NCBI GenBank assembly: GCA_017561715.1
Contig: JAFZBN010000016.1
Location: forward strand, 95,536 to 159,535
Origin: Clostridiales bacterium
GTDB lineage: Bacteria > Bacillota > Clostridia > Saccharofermentanales > Saccharofermentanaceae
Length of the DNA stretch: 64,000 nt
Direction of reading: 5' to 3'
Part shown: positions 42,904-50,364 of the stretch, piece by piece
How the letters are laid out: each line of letters opens with the position of its first letter
Position numbering within the stretch: position 1 is the stretch's first letter
Translations under genes and position numbers: made by a program
Notes under the pieces: generated by a model
Database searches by the model: none
Seen by the model: only the letters and a program-made list of their open reading frames with translations
Told to the model about the DNA's origin: nothing

Positions 42904-44154
42904 ATGGACAACGAGACGACCTCTGCCAAAAGCGCTTCGATCCTCTGGACGATCCGCTATACACTTATCAACGCGACCTACTTTTCCGCGTTCTGTACGA
43001 TCCATGCGTGTGCTGCCGTCTTCCTTCTCGGAAATGGTTTCACCAACACGGAAGTCGGTGTGCTTCTCGCGCTTGCCAATATCGTTTCCGCGATCGCCCA
43101 GCCTGTGATCGCAGGCATCATCGACAAGCAGGGCACGCTTACGAACCGGCGTTTCATCCTGTTTTCCGTTCTGGTCATTCTCGCGGGATCCGTCATCCTT
43201 CTCTTTTCCGAAAACAACAAGCTTCTGATCTTCCCGATCTTTGCTTTGATCTACATGATCCAGTTTGCCTATCAGCCGGTCATGACGGCACTCTGCTTTG
43301 AGTATCAGAAAGCCGGAGCGCCGATCGTTTACGGCATCGCGCGCGGACTCGGCTCCGCGAGTTTTGCCGTGACTTCCGCGTTTATCGGAGGCCTCATCGA
43401 AGAAAACGGAATCAAGATCCTGCTTTATATCAACATCGCCGTCATGGTGCTTTCGGCGATCCTGATCTTCACGTTTAAGAAGCCGGAAAAGAAGATCGCG
43501 ACGTCAGAAAAGACCGACGCGGAAAAAGACAGAGATTCCGAAGGATCCGAAAAAGAGACCCCGAACAGTTCTTTTCCCGCATTCATCAAAGCATATCCGG
43601 CGTTCTCGCTCTTCCTTGTGGGCGTGATCTGTTTCTTCTTCGCGCACAACATGATCAACGACTTCATGATCCAGATCATCCGAAATCTCGGAGGCGCGGA
43701 AAAAGAACTCGGCTACGCAAACTTCCTGCAGGCGATCCTGGAGCTTCCGGTCATGGCAATGATCGGTCTGATCCTCAAAAAGCTCTCTTCGAAGAAGCTT
43801 CTGCTCATCTCGGGCGTCGCGTTTCTTGTGAAGATCATGATCCTCATCTTCGCCACGAACATGGGGCATATGTATTTGAGCCAGTCCTGCCAGCTCTTTG
43901 CCTACGCGGTATTTATCCCGGCGGCGGCTTACTACGTCAGCAAGACCATGGCGGATCACGACCAGGTAAAAGGACAGGCTTTCGTCACGAGCGCGATCAC
44001 GATCGGCGGTGTTTTCTCGAACCTCATCAGCGGTGTGATCCTCGATAACCTCGGCATCCGCCCGATGCTGATCACGGGAACCGTGGTGTGCGCGGTCGGT
44101 GTAGTGATCGGGTTCTACGCGATGCTCAAATTACCGGCAAGGGAAAAGAAATAA
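42904..44154 (+). CDS. MFS transporter
   Basis: A 416-aa permease with twelve predicted helices in two halves joined by a charged loop (about residues 190-222, rich in K/E/D). Features: an early helix followed by LGNGFTNTEVGVLLALANIVSAIAQP, and the loop DKQGTLTNRR (the MFS loop 2-3 region). The sequence is closest to the MFS_1-like/oligosaccharide:H+ symporter or PucC-like branch, with no drug-antiporter signature. The substrate could be a sugar or nucleoside; it is not determined. AAGGGGACC precedes ATG 42904. It converges with the AmrS gene, leaving 2 nt between stops. Confidence 0.8.
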   Translation: MDNETTSAKSASILWTIRYTLINATYFSAFCTIHACAAVFLLGNGFTNTEVGVLLALANIVSAIAQPVIAGIIDKQGTLTNRRFILFSVLVILAGSVILLFSENNKLLIFPIFALIYMIQFAYQPVMTALCFEYQKAGAPIVYGIARGLGSASFAVTSAFIGGLIEENGIKILLYINIAVMVLSAILIFTFKKPEKKIATSEKTDAEKDRDSEGSEKETPNSSFPAFIKAYPAFSLFLVGVICFFFAHNMINDFMIQIIRNLGGAEKELGYANFLQAILELPVMAMIGLILKKLSSKKLLLISGVAFLVKIMILIFATNMGHMYLSQSCQLFAYAVFIPAAAYYVSKTMADHDQVKGQAFVTSAITIGGVFSNLISGVILDNLGIRPMLITGTVVCAVGVVIGFYAMLKLPAREKK

Positions 44155-44156
44155 AC

Positions 44157-45017
44157 TTAGCAGTTTCCTGTATATACAAAATTCAACTTTTCGCGGGCGG
44201 TCTCGGCGAGGGCGTAGACGTCTTTGACGGGTGTGGCGTCGCGGTCGGTCATGTGAAATCTCGGGAAGAATCTGGAGATGTGAAGCGGGACATCTTTGCC
44301 GACGACATTGCCGTTTGAATCCTTCAATTCAGATACCCAGGAGGAAAGTTCGCGCATCTCGTCCGGCGAGTCATTTTCGCGCGGAATGATCAATGTCGTA
44401 AGTTCCACATGACAGATCTTCACGGCTTCTTCGATGAACTTTTTCGTCATTTCAAAACAGCCGCCGATAAGGTCGTTATAGTAGTACTCGGTGAATCCCT
44501 TGAGGTCGATGTTCATGGCATCGATAAACGGACCGATCTCCTCTAAAACAGAGAGCTCGGCAGTACCGTTCGTGACGAGTACATTTTTCAATCCGATCTC
44601 ATGGGAAAGCTTCGACGTGTCCCTGATAAACTCGTATCCGATCAACGGTTCGTTATACGTAAAAGCGATGCCGATGTTTCCTTCCGATCTGTACTTTTCC
44701 GCGATACGCACAAGGAGTTCCGGTGTGACCGTATCAGCGCTTTCCGAAAAGGCAAAAGCCTCCTCTCCCCAAGAGATATCGCTATTCTGGCAGAACGGGC
44801 ATCTTAAGTTACAGCCGTAAGATCCGACAGACAAAATCTTGGTTCCCGGGAAGAAGCGGTTCAACGGTTTTTTCTCGATGGGATCGAGCGCGAGGGATGT
44901 GATCTTTCCGTAATTAGACGCGACGACTTTATCGGCTAGACCGATCCTCGCGCCGCAAAAACCGACCTGGCCTTCCTTTAGTTCGCAGTGGCGGAAACAC
45001 ACATGACATCGGGTCAT
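44157..45017 (-). CDS. amrS: AmmeMemoRadiSam system radical SAM enzyme AmrS
   Basis: A 286-aa radical SAM enzyme. The N-terminus has CHVCFRHC and FCGAR, an extra cysteine set typical of AmrS and PflA-like activators; the SAM cluster motif is CNLRCPFC (CxxxCxxC), followed by GEEAF, TYNEPLIGYEFI and NIDLKGF. It reductively cleaves SAM to a 5'-deoxyadenosyl radical; the substrate is unknown for this family. It follows the fused MEMO-AMMECR1 gene by 15 nt, with GGAGG upstream of its ATG, so the trio is co-expressed. Confidence 0.9.
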   Translation of the reverse strand: MTRCHVCFRHCELKEGQVGFCGARIGLADKVVASNYGKITSLALDPIEKKPLNRFFPGTKILSVGSYGCNLRCPFCQNSDISWGEEAFAFSESADTVTPELLVRIAEKYRSEGNIGIAFTYNEPLIGYEFIRDTSKLSHEIGLKNVLVTNGTAELSVLEEIGPFIDAMNIDLKGFTEYYYNDLIGGCFEMTKKFIEEAVKICHVELTTLIIPRENDSPDEMRELSSWVSELKDSNGNVVGKDVPLHISRFFPRFHMTDRDATPVKDVYALAETAREKLNFVYTGNC

Positions 45018-45032
45018 AGAATCCTCCGGAGA

Positions 45033-46433
45033 TCACACATGGCGCACGACTTCGAAGCGCTGCAGGAAATACTTCTCATGACTTTGGATGCCGCCTTTTC
45101 GCATCGCGATAGAGACCTGTTCTTCAGGGGTATCCACGCCGTCAAGATCCGGAAGGAGAAGTCCTCTTCTTCCGTCACGAGTCGACACGATGACACCGTA
45201 ACGCTTTACGTCGAGCTGGTCGATCGAGTCGATATTCTCGGGTTCGCCGAGCACGTCAACATTGATCTCGAGCCACGGGAGCTCGCTCTCTTTAATGGGG
45301 TCAAAACGCGGATCTCTTGTGCTCGCGCTGATCGCGTTCGTCACGATCTCCTGCGCAAGGTTTTTCATCGTCGGGCCGATCGTACCGATGCAGCCTCTGA
45401 GCATTCCCTGCTTATGTATTGATACAAAAGCACCTGCCCTTCGATCTGTCAGGTCCGAAGGAAGATCCAGATCCGACGGGCGGATCTTCTCTCCTGTTTT
45501 GATATATGTCTCGATCGTTTTTCTCGCGAGACGCACGTATTCATCTGAAGATTTGATCTGTTCTTCGATCTCTTTTTCTTTCTCTTTTAACCGGATCGCA
45601 AGGAACTTTCTTTCCGGGTCATCGCCGTCTTCGGATTCGGGATAGAACGAGCAGATGCCGTAACCGACACCGGTGACATCCTCGTGGCTGAACGAAGTCG
45701 CACGGACCTTCTTTCCGTCCCAGGCGCCTGCCATGATGACGAAAGATCTGTGACCGCACTCGGCGGCCTTATCACAGAAGGCTTCGTCAAAATCGAAAAG
45801 CTCGCCGAACGAAGCGCGTCCCATGACATCCATGATGCGCTCGTCATACTGAGGTCCTTCCTGAGAAAAACCATACGGTCCGTAGTCCTGAAGTTTATGC
45901 GAAAGATCGCCGCTCGCGACGATGACGACTTTTCTGTCGAGGGCATTTACCGCGCGGGAAATGATCGTACCGAGCTTGTAGTGGTCGGTAAGCGGAAGTC
46001 CGGAAAGGCCGATGCGCACGATCTTCCCGCCTTTGTATTTATTTCGGATGAACCAAAGTGGCACCATCGTGCCATGGTCGAGGTCTTTTTCCTGCTCGCC
46101 CATGGTACCGCACGGGAAGTCCTCGCGATACGCGATCTCGGTGATCTTATCGACCAGATCCTCGTCGTAGTCTTCGGAGAACTTTACTTCGGGCGCGCGG
46201 AAAGTCGCGAAAGATCCTTTCGCGTGTTTTCCGGGTGAAATATGAAAATAGTCGGAGTAGATGATCGAGTGCGGGCTCGTGATCACGATGGTCTCCGGAG
46301 AAAGCGAAGCGATCTCATCGGCCACTTTCTCGTATGACTTTATCGTCGTTTCCACCTGTTTTTCTCCGCCGCGTCCCACGGCAGGAACGATCAAGGGCGG
46401 ATGCGGGACCATAAAAGTTGCAAGGATCGACAT
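45033..46433 (-). CDS. AmmeMemoRadiSam proteins: MEMO-AMMECR1 fusion
   Basis: A 466-aa fusion. Residues 1-265 are the MEMO/extradiol-dioxygenase-like (LigB) domain (VPHPPLIVPAVGRGG, SPHSIIYSDYF, DLDHGTMVPLWFI, VIVASGDLSHKL), with the metal-site histidines visible. Residues about 280-466 form the AMMECR1 domain (GAFVSIHKQGMLRGCIGTI, ending FEVVRHV), with the highly conserved LRGCIG. ATG 46433 follows AAAGGAG; an upstream start 21 nt earlier lacks a site. Together with the following radical SAM enzyme it forms the three-part system that names the family; its biochemical role has not been settled. Confidence 0.92.
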   Translation of the reverse strand: MSILATFMVPHPPLIVPAVGRGGEKQVETTIKSYEKVADEIASLSPETIVITSPHSIIYSDYFHISPGKHAKGSFATFRAPEVKFSEDYDEDLVDKITEIAYREDFPCGTMGEQEKDLDHGTMVPLWFIRNKYKGGKIVRIGLSGLPLTDHYKLGTIISRAVNALDRKVVIVASGDLSHKLQDYGPYGFSQEGPQYDERIMDVMGRASFGELFDFDEAFCDKAAECGHRSFVIMAGAWDGKKVRATSFSHEDVTGVGYGICSFYPESEDGDDPERKFLAIRLKEKEKEIEEQIKSSDEYVRLARKTIETYIKTGEKIRPSDLDLPSDLTDRRAGAFVSIHKQGMLRGCIGTIGPTMKNLAQEIVTNAISASTRDPRFDPIKESELPWLEINVDVLGEPENIDSIDQLDVKRYGVIVSTRDGRRGLLLPDLDGVDTPEEQVSIAMRKGGIQSHEKYFLQRFEVVRHV

Positions 46434-46488
46434 ACTGTCACACTCCTTTCCCACAGGCGGCGCGCCGGAGATCCCTTACGCACCGCGG

Positions 46489-46520
46489 TTTTCCGAAAAG
46501 TGCTTTTGGCGCGGTATTAC
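46489..46520 (-). terminator. Possible hairpin after the phosphoribosyltransferase gene
   Basis: On the minus strand ACCGCG and CGCGGT (about 46515-46520 and 46484-46489) can pair across a loop that contains AAAAGCACTTTT. It lacks a T-run after the stem, so termination is weakly supported. Confidence 0.3.
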
Positions 46521-47080
46521 TCTCCGAGAGGCTCGCCTTTTCCGTTAAAGAGCGGAATGGTGCCCAGGAACTTGATGTCGTCTCTCTTTGCGGCATCGCC
46601 TTCAGCGAGGACGCAGACACGGCCGGTGACGGTACCGCCGCAGAGCTTGACCATTTCTTCCATCGCGCGGAGCGATCCGCCGGTGGAGATAACGTCGTCG
46701 ACGATCAGGATGCGCTTACCGCGGATCATGTCAGCGTCGTCTTTACCGAGATAGAGCTTCTGCTTGCCGCGGGTCGTGATGGACTCGTCCTCAACGGAGA
46801 TCGGATCCGGCATGTAGTTCTTCGGTCCTTTTCTGGCAACGAAATACTTTTCCGCACGGCTCTGTCTGGCCATCTCGTGAGCCAGCGGGATGCCCTTTGC
46901 CTCTGCCGTGAAGATGTAATCGTAATCCTCACGCGGTACGAGCTTGAGAAGCTCTCTTGCGCAAGCCGCGGAGATCTCGGCATCGCCGAAGCAGATGAAC
47001 GCGGCGATATAAAGATCGTCTGCGATGGGGCAGAGCGGAAGGTCTCTTTGGAGTCCTGCGATCGTCATTGTGTATTTCAT
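46517..47080 (-). CDS. Phosphoribosyltransferase (purine PRTase-like)
   Basis: A 187-aa type I phosphoribosyltransferase. The PRPP-binding motif is ILIVDDVISTGGS, and the flexible-loop part has ITTRGKQKLYLGKDD; DYIFTAEAKGIPLAHEMARQ resembles adenine and xanthine phosphoribosyltransferases. It likely salvages a purine base to its 5'-monophosphate; base specificity is not clear. ATG 47080 has GGGAGG upstream; a longer in-frame start lies inside the previous gene and has no site. It is 25 nt after the hydrolase gene. Confidence 0.82.
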   Translation of the reverse strand: MKYTMTIAGLQRDLPLCPIADDLYIAAFICFGDAEISAACARELLKLVPREDYDYIFTAEAKGIPLAHEMARQSRAEKYFVARKGPKNYMPDPISVEDESITTRGKQKLYLGKDDADMIRGKRILIVDDVISTGGSLRAMEEMVKLCGGTVTGRVCVLAEGDAAKRDDIKFLGTIPLFNGKGEPLGE

Positions 47081-47105
47081 AGTTGATTCCTCCCTTTCGG
47101 ACATC

Positions 47106-48713
47106 TTATGTGTTCTCTTTTTTGAACTGTGATATAAACTTCCAGGCCGTTTCGACACTGTGCTGGCGGCACTCGTGGATCTGATTGTCGACGCTGGCAA
47201 ACGCGGTGCGGCAGACGCCGTCTTCGCTGTCGTAGTAGTGGATGGTCAGCACCGCGTCGCGAGACTCGTCACAGACCTTTTCGATACGGTCACCCGGGAG
47301 AGCCCAGATCGGATCTTCCCAGTTCTCTTTATCTTCGAAAGAAACATCGTCGAATTTCTTCTTCAGTTTCTGAACACCGGCGACATACTTCAAGCGCTCC
47401 AGAGAAGAATCCGCCTGAAACGGAAGTTCCGGAAGGTGTGACTTCTCACCGCCCGAATAAAAGACCGGAACGGAAACTGTCGTATTGAGTTTTTCTCTGT
47501 CCACCGGCTTTCCGAAGAATGTGGTGTAGACCGGGAAAAGCGCGCTTGCCGGCATGATGCCCGCGAACACTTCCGGGTATTCCTGATAAAGATCCCAGGT
47601 CTTTCCGGAACCCATCGAGAAGCCCGTCGCGTAGATCCTGGACTCGTCGATGTTGTATCTCTTTTTCAGTCCTTCGATCACTTCGACTGCTTCCGTCGCG
47701 GTGACGAACTGGTGATTCTCGATCGACACGAAAAGGAAGTTGTACTTCTTCGCGATCTCCCACCAGCCGGCGACAAACGTCAGGTACATCGAAGAGTCTC
47801 CGCCGCCGTGGCAGCCGAAGACCAGCGGTACCGGGCCGTTATCGAAAAGGCCGTTGTTGTAGTAGGCAAAATATCCGACCTTGTGCTCCTCCGGTTTTCC
47901 CGGGATGAACTGGTTGTCGGGAGATGTTTTTACCAAAACGGAACCGACATCCTCGGTCATGTTCAGCGCCGGGAAATCAGGTTCGATCTGGATCTCGCCG
48001 CACCACATCTTGAACTTCTTTACGAAGGAATAGAAATCTTTCTCATATTCAGCAGTCTCTTTTACGAGGAGGTTTTCGCATCCTGCAAAAGCACTGTTCA
48101 CCTCGGCACTATTACCGACACTTAAGATCGCGATATCCTTTCGCTGTACGTCCGGAACAACACTTAAATTTTCCATGGAGCACATCGCCGGCGTGATCTC
48201 ACCCGGACCCCAGAGGTACTGTCCCTGAAGCGTCTTAAGAAGGTGCTTGGCGACGTAGTCGGCAGACTTTCCGTAGCTGTAGATATCTGCGCGGAAGATC
48301 GCGCCTCTCGGGAAGTAGCCTTCGAATGTCTGTGTGAAGAAATTAAAGTTCTCGACGATACCGTCTTTATATACAGGGATCATCTTTACTTCCGAGATCA
48401 GCTCGGCATAAAGACTCTCGTCGGAGCCTTCCCATCCCTTTTCGGAAGTCGGATGGATAAAGAGTACGCTTGAATCAACGGAGGCCGCTATCTTAGAAAG
48501 ACCGGTGCTTTTCGCGAAGGCTACGGCGCTCTCCATGGACTGCTTTTCTTCTTCGAACACAAGAAGCAGCGGAGCACGGAATCCGTAGTTATTGGTCTGT
48601 CCGTCCAGATCATTGTCCGGAACATATACCTTTAAGTCAAAAGTCTGATACTTGTGCTCCCAGCACTTGCCTCCCGCAACGTCCGTGACGACAGGTCTTT
48701 CCATCATCGGCAT
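47106..48713 (-). CDS. Alpha/beta-hydrolase (PHB-depolymerase/esterase-like)
   Basis: A 535-aa cytoplasmic protein. The C-terminal half (residues about 270-535) has the alpha/beta-hydrolase pattern: PLVFGCHGGG (oxyanion region), IENHQFV, and the nucleophile elbow GFSMGSGKT (Gly-x-Ser-x-Gly), then VPVFYSGGEKSHLP; relatives include Lpqc/PHB-depolymerase-like esterases. The N-terminal half (residues 30-260) has a Rossmann-like sandwich with no clear catalytic residues and may be a second, degenerate hydrolase domain. No signal peptide. ATG 48713 follows GGGAGG. Substrate unknown. Confidence 0.72.
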   Translation of the reverse strand: MPMMERPVVTDVAGGKCWEHKYQTFDLKVYVPDNDLDGQTNNYGFRAPLLLVFEEEKQSMESAVAFAKSTGLSKIAASVDSSVLFIHPTSEKGWEGSDESLYAELISEVKMIPVYKDGIVENFNFFTQTFEGYFPRGAIFRADIYSYGKSADYVAKHLLKTLQGQYLWGPGEITPAMCSMENLSVVPDVQRKDIAILSVGNSAEVNSAFAGCENLLVKETAEYEKDFYSFVKKFKMWCGEIQIEPDFPALNMTEDVGSVLVKTSPDNQFIPGKPEEHKVGYFAYYNNGLFDNGPVPLVFGCHGGGDSSMYLTFVAGWWEIAKKYNFLFVSIENHQFVTATEAVEVIEGLKKRYNIDESRIYATGFSMGSGKTWDLYQEYPEVFAGIMPASALFPVYTTFFGKPVDREKLNTTVSVPVFYSGGEKSHLPELPFQADSSLERLKYVAGVQKLKKKFDDVSFEDKENWEDPIWALPGDRIEKVCDESRDAVLTIHYYDSEDGVCRTAFASVDNQIHECRQHSVETAWKFISQFKKENT

Positions 48714-48746
48714 AAAACAAACCTCCCGAGCATATGAGCCATGAAT

Positions 48747-48775
48747 ATTATATACCATTTACGGAGTTATGTGAT
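48747..48775 (-). promoter_or_regulatory. Promoter of the alpha/beta-hydrolase operon
   Basis: On the minus strand ATCACA (48770-48775) and TATAAT (48747-48752) are spaced by 17 nt, about 34 nt upstream of the start codon. Confidence 0.55.
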
Positions 48776-48795
48776 AAAATCATCATATATTTGGG

Positions 48796-48924
48796 TATAA
48801 TGCGATGGCTTAGATCTTCAGGGGTGATATGGTCTTGGCCGGATATTCGCAACGGTGCGATGTGGGGGTGTTTGTCATCGCATCAGACGGCATGTGCCGT
48901 CAAAGGTTATGGGGTAAATAGATA
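48796..48924 (+). promoter_or_regulatory. -10 element and structured leader of the AlgI-like gene
   Basis: TATAAT at 48796-48801 would give a leader of about 115 nt. It contains two stable stem-loops: TGCGATG/CATCGCA (48856-48862 with 48876-48882) with a G-rich loop, and GACGGC/GCCGTC around ATGT (48886-48901). The second ends 10 nt before the GGGG of the ribosome site. Confidence 0.5.
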
Positions 48925-50352
48925 GTGTCTTTTACGGAATTGACATTCGTGTTCATTCTGATTCCGCTGTCCGTCATTTCTGCGCTTTTGCTGAAATGGC
49001 TGAAGAACGAAAAGATCAGGAACACGGTCATACTTGTTTTGAGTTTAGGGATCTTCGCTTACTATAGCAGAAAAGCCCTGATCTTCCTGTCCTTTTTCAT
49101 CGTCCTTACGTATCTTCTGGGAAATCTCGTTTACGAGAGCAGAAAGGGCGAAACGAAAAAGAAGAAATGGCTGGTCCTCTCCCTTATTTCTCTTGTCGCC
49201 GTACTTGTTTACTGTAAGTACATTCCCGCCATTCTTAAGTGGTGGAATAAATTCGATATCCACACGATCAGCTATGTGTCGCTGGTTTCGCTCACGGGTA
49301 TTTCCTTTCTCGTTTTCAGCGCCATCTCCTATATCGTCGATATCCATCGCGGCGATGCCGGGCCGGGGTCTTTCATCGATTCGGCGCTGTTTATCACCTT
49401 CTTTCCGAAGATCACTTCCGGTCCGATCGTTTTATGGAAAGACTTTTCAAAAGAACTCCATAAGAAATCCTATTCGATCGACAAGATCAGTTTCGGCATC
49501 AACCGGATCATCCTGGGATATGCCAAGAAACTAATCATTGCAGATGCGCTTGGCGCGCATATCCTTCTCATAAAAACCAATGGCGGGGCCGGGATCGATA
49601 TCTACACTACCTGGATGCTGGCGCTGGCCTATTTCTTCCAGATCTACTATGACTTTTCGGGATACTCGGATATCGCCATCGGCCTTTGCAGCATCTTCGG
49701 ATACGACATCAAAGAGAACTTCCACTTCCCCTACATTTCCGGATCGGTCACGGATTTCTGGCGGAGATGGCACATCTCCCTCGGCACCTGGTTTAAAGAA
49801 TATGTCTATATTCCGCTCGGCGGAAACCGTACCGGTAATGTGTACTTCAATCTTGCCGTGGTATTCCTTCTGACAGGTATCTGGCATGGCGCGAATTACA
49901 CGTTCATCCTCTGGGGTCTTGCACACGGCGTGATCATGCTTTTCGAGCGTCTGGTAAAAGACAAGACCTGGTATAAGAAGATCCCTTATGTAATCAAGTG
50001 GGCGTTAACCGTATTCTTCGTATTCCTCGCCTGGATACTGTTCATGTCTCCGGATCTGAAAGCAGCCGGAAACATCTACCGCGGGCTTTTCATTAAAAAT
50101 ACAGAAGCAGTCAATTTCACATGGAGATTCTTCGCCACCAAAAAGATCCTTCTGGTATTTGCCGTCGCGGCATTGGGTTCCGTGATCGGTCTTTTCGAGA
50201 AAAAGAAAGGCCTGAAAGAAAAGCTCCAAAGCTTCATCGACAAGCCTTATGTGATCTGGCTGAAATATGCATTCCTGCTTGCGCTGTTCGCCGTGGATAT
50301 CCTCTTCCTGGTCAACTCCACTTACAGCCCGTTCATCTACATGCAGTTCTAA
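48925..50352 (+). CDS. MBOAT-family O-acyltransferase (AlgI/DltB-like)
   Basis: A 475-aa membrane protein with about eleven helices. MBOAT features are clear: ITSGPIVLWKDF, ISFGINRIILGYAKKLIIAD, IYYDFSGYSDIAIGL, DFWRRWHISLGTWFKEYVYIPLGGNR (conserved WHxSL/first His) and LLTGIWHGANYTFILWG (catalytic His in IWHG). Such proteins bring an acyl group, usually acetyl, across the membrane for attachment to exported glycans or teichoic acid. The start is GTG 48925, about 10 nt after GGGG. The gene 12 nt downstream encodes an AlgJ/DHHW partner, so acetylation of an exported polymer is the likely role. Confidence 0.93.
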   Translation: MSFTELTFVFILIPLSVISALLLKWLKNEKIRNTVILVLSLGIFAYYSRKALIFLSFFIVLTYLLGNLVYESRKGETKKKKWLVLSLISLVAVLVYCKYIPAILKWWNKFDIHTISYVSLVSLTGISFLVFSAISYIVDIHRGDAGPGSFIDSALFITFFPKITSGPIVLWKDFSKELHKKSYSIDKISFGINRIILGYAKKLIIADALGAHILLIKTNGGAGIDIYTTWMLALAYFFQIYYDFSGYSDIAIGLCSIFGYDIKENFHFPYISGSVTDFWRRWHISLGTWFKEYVYIPLGGNRTGNVYFNLAVVFLLTGIWHGANYTFILWGLAHGVIMLFERLVKDKTWYKKIPYVIKWALTVFFVFLAWILFMSPDLKAAGNIYRGLFIKNTEAVNFTWRFFATKKILLVFAVAALGSVIGLFEKKKGLKEKLQSFIDKPYVIWLKYAFLLALFAVDILFLVNSTYSPFIYMQF

Positions 50353-50364
50353 GGAGGTGAGGAA

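Noticed and set aside
48802..48924. c-di-GMP riboswitch before the AlgI-like gene
   Set aside because: The conserved GEMM core sequences are not present; only two simple stem-loops are seen.
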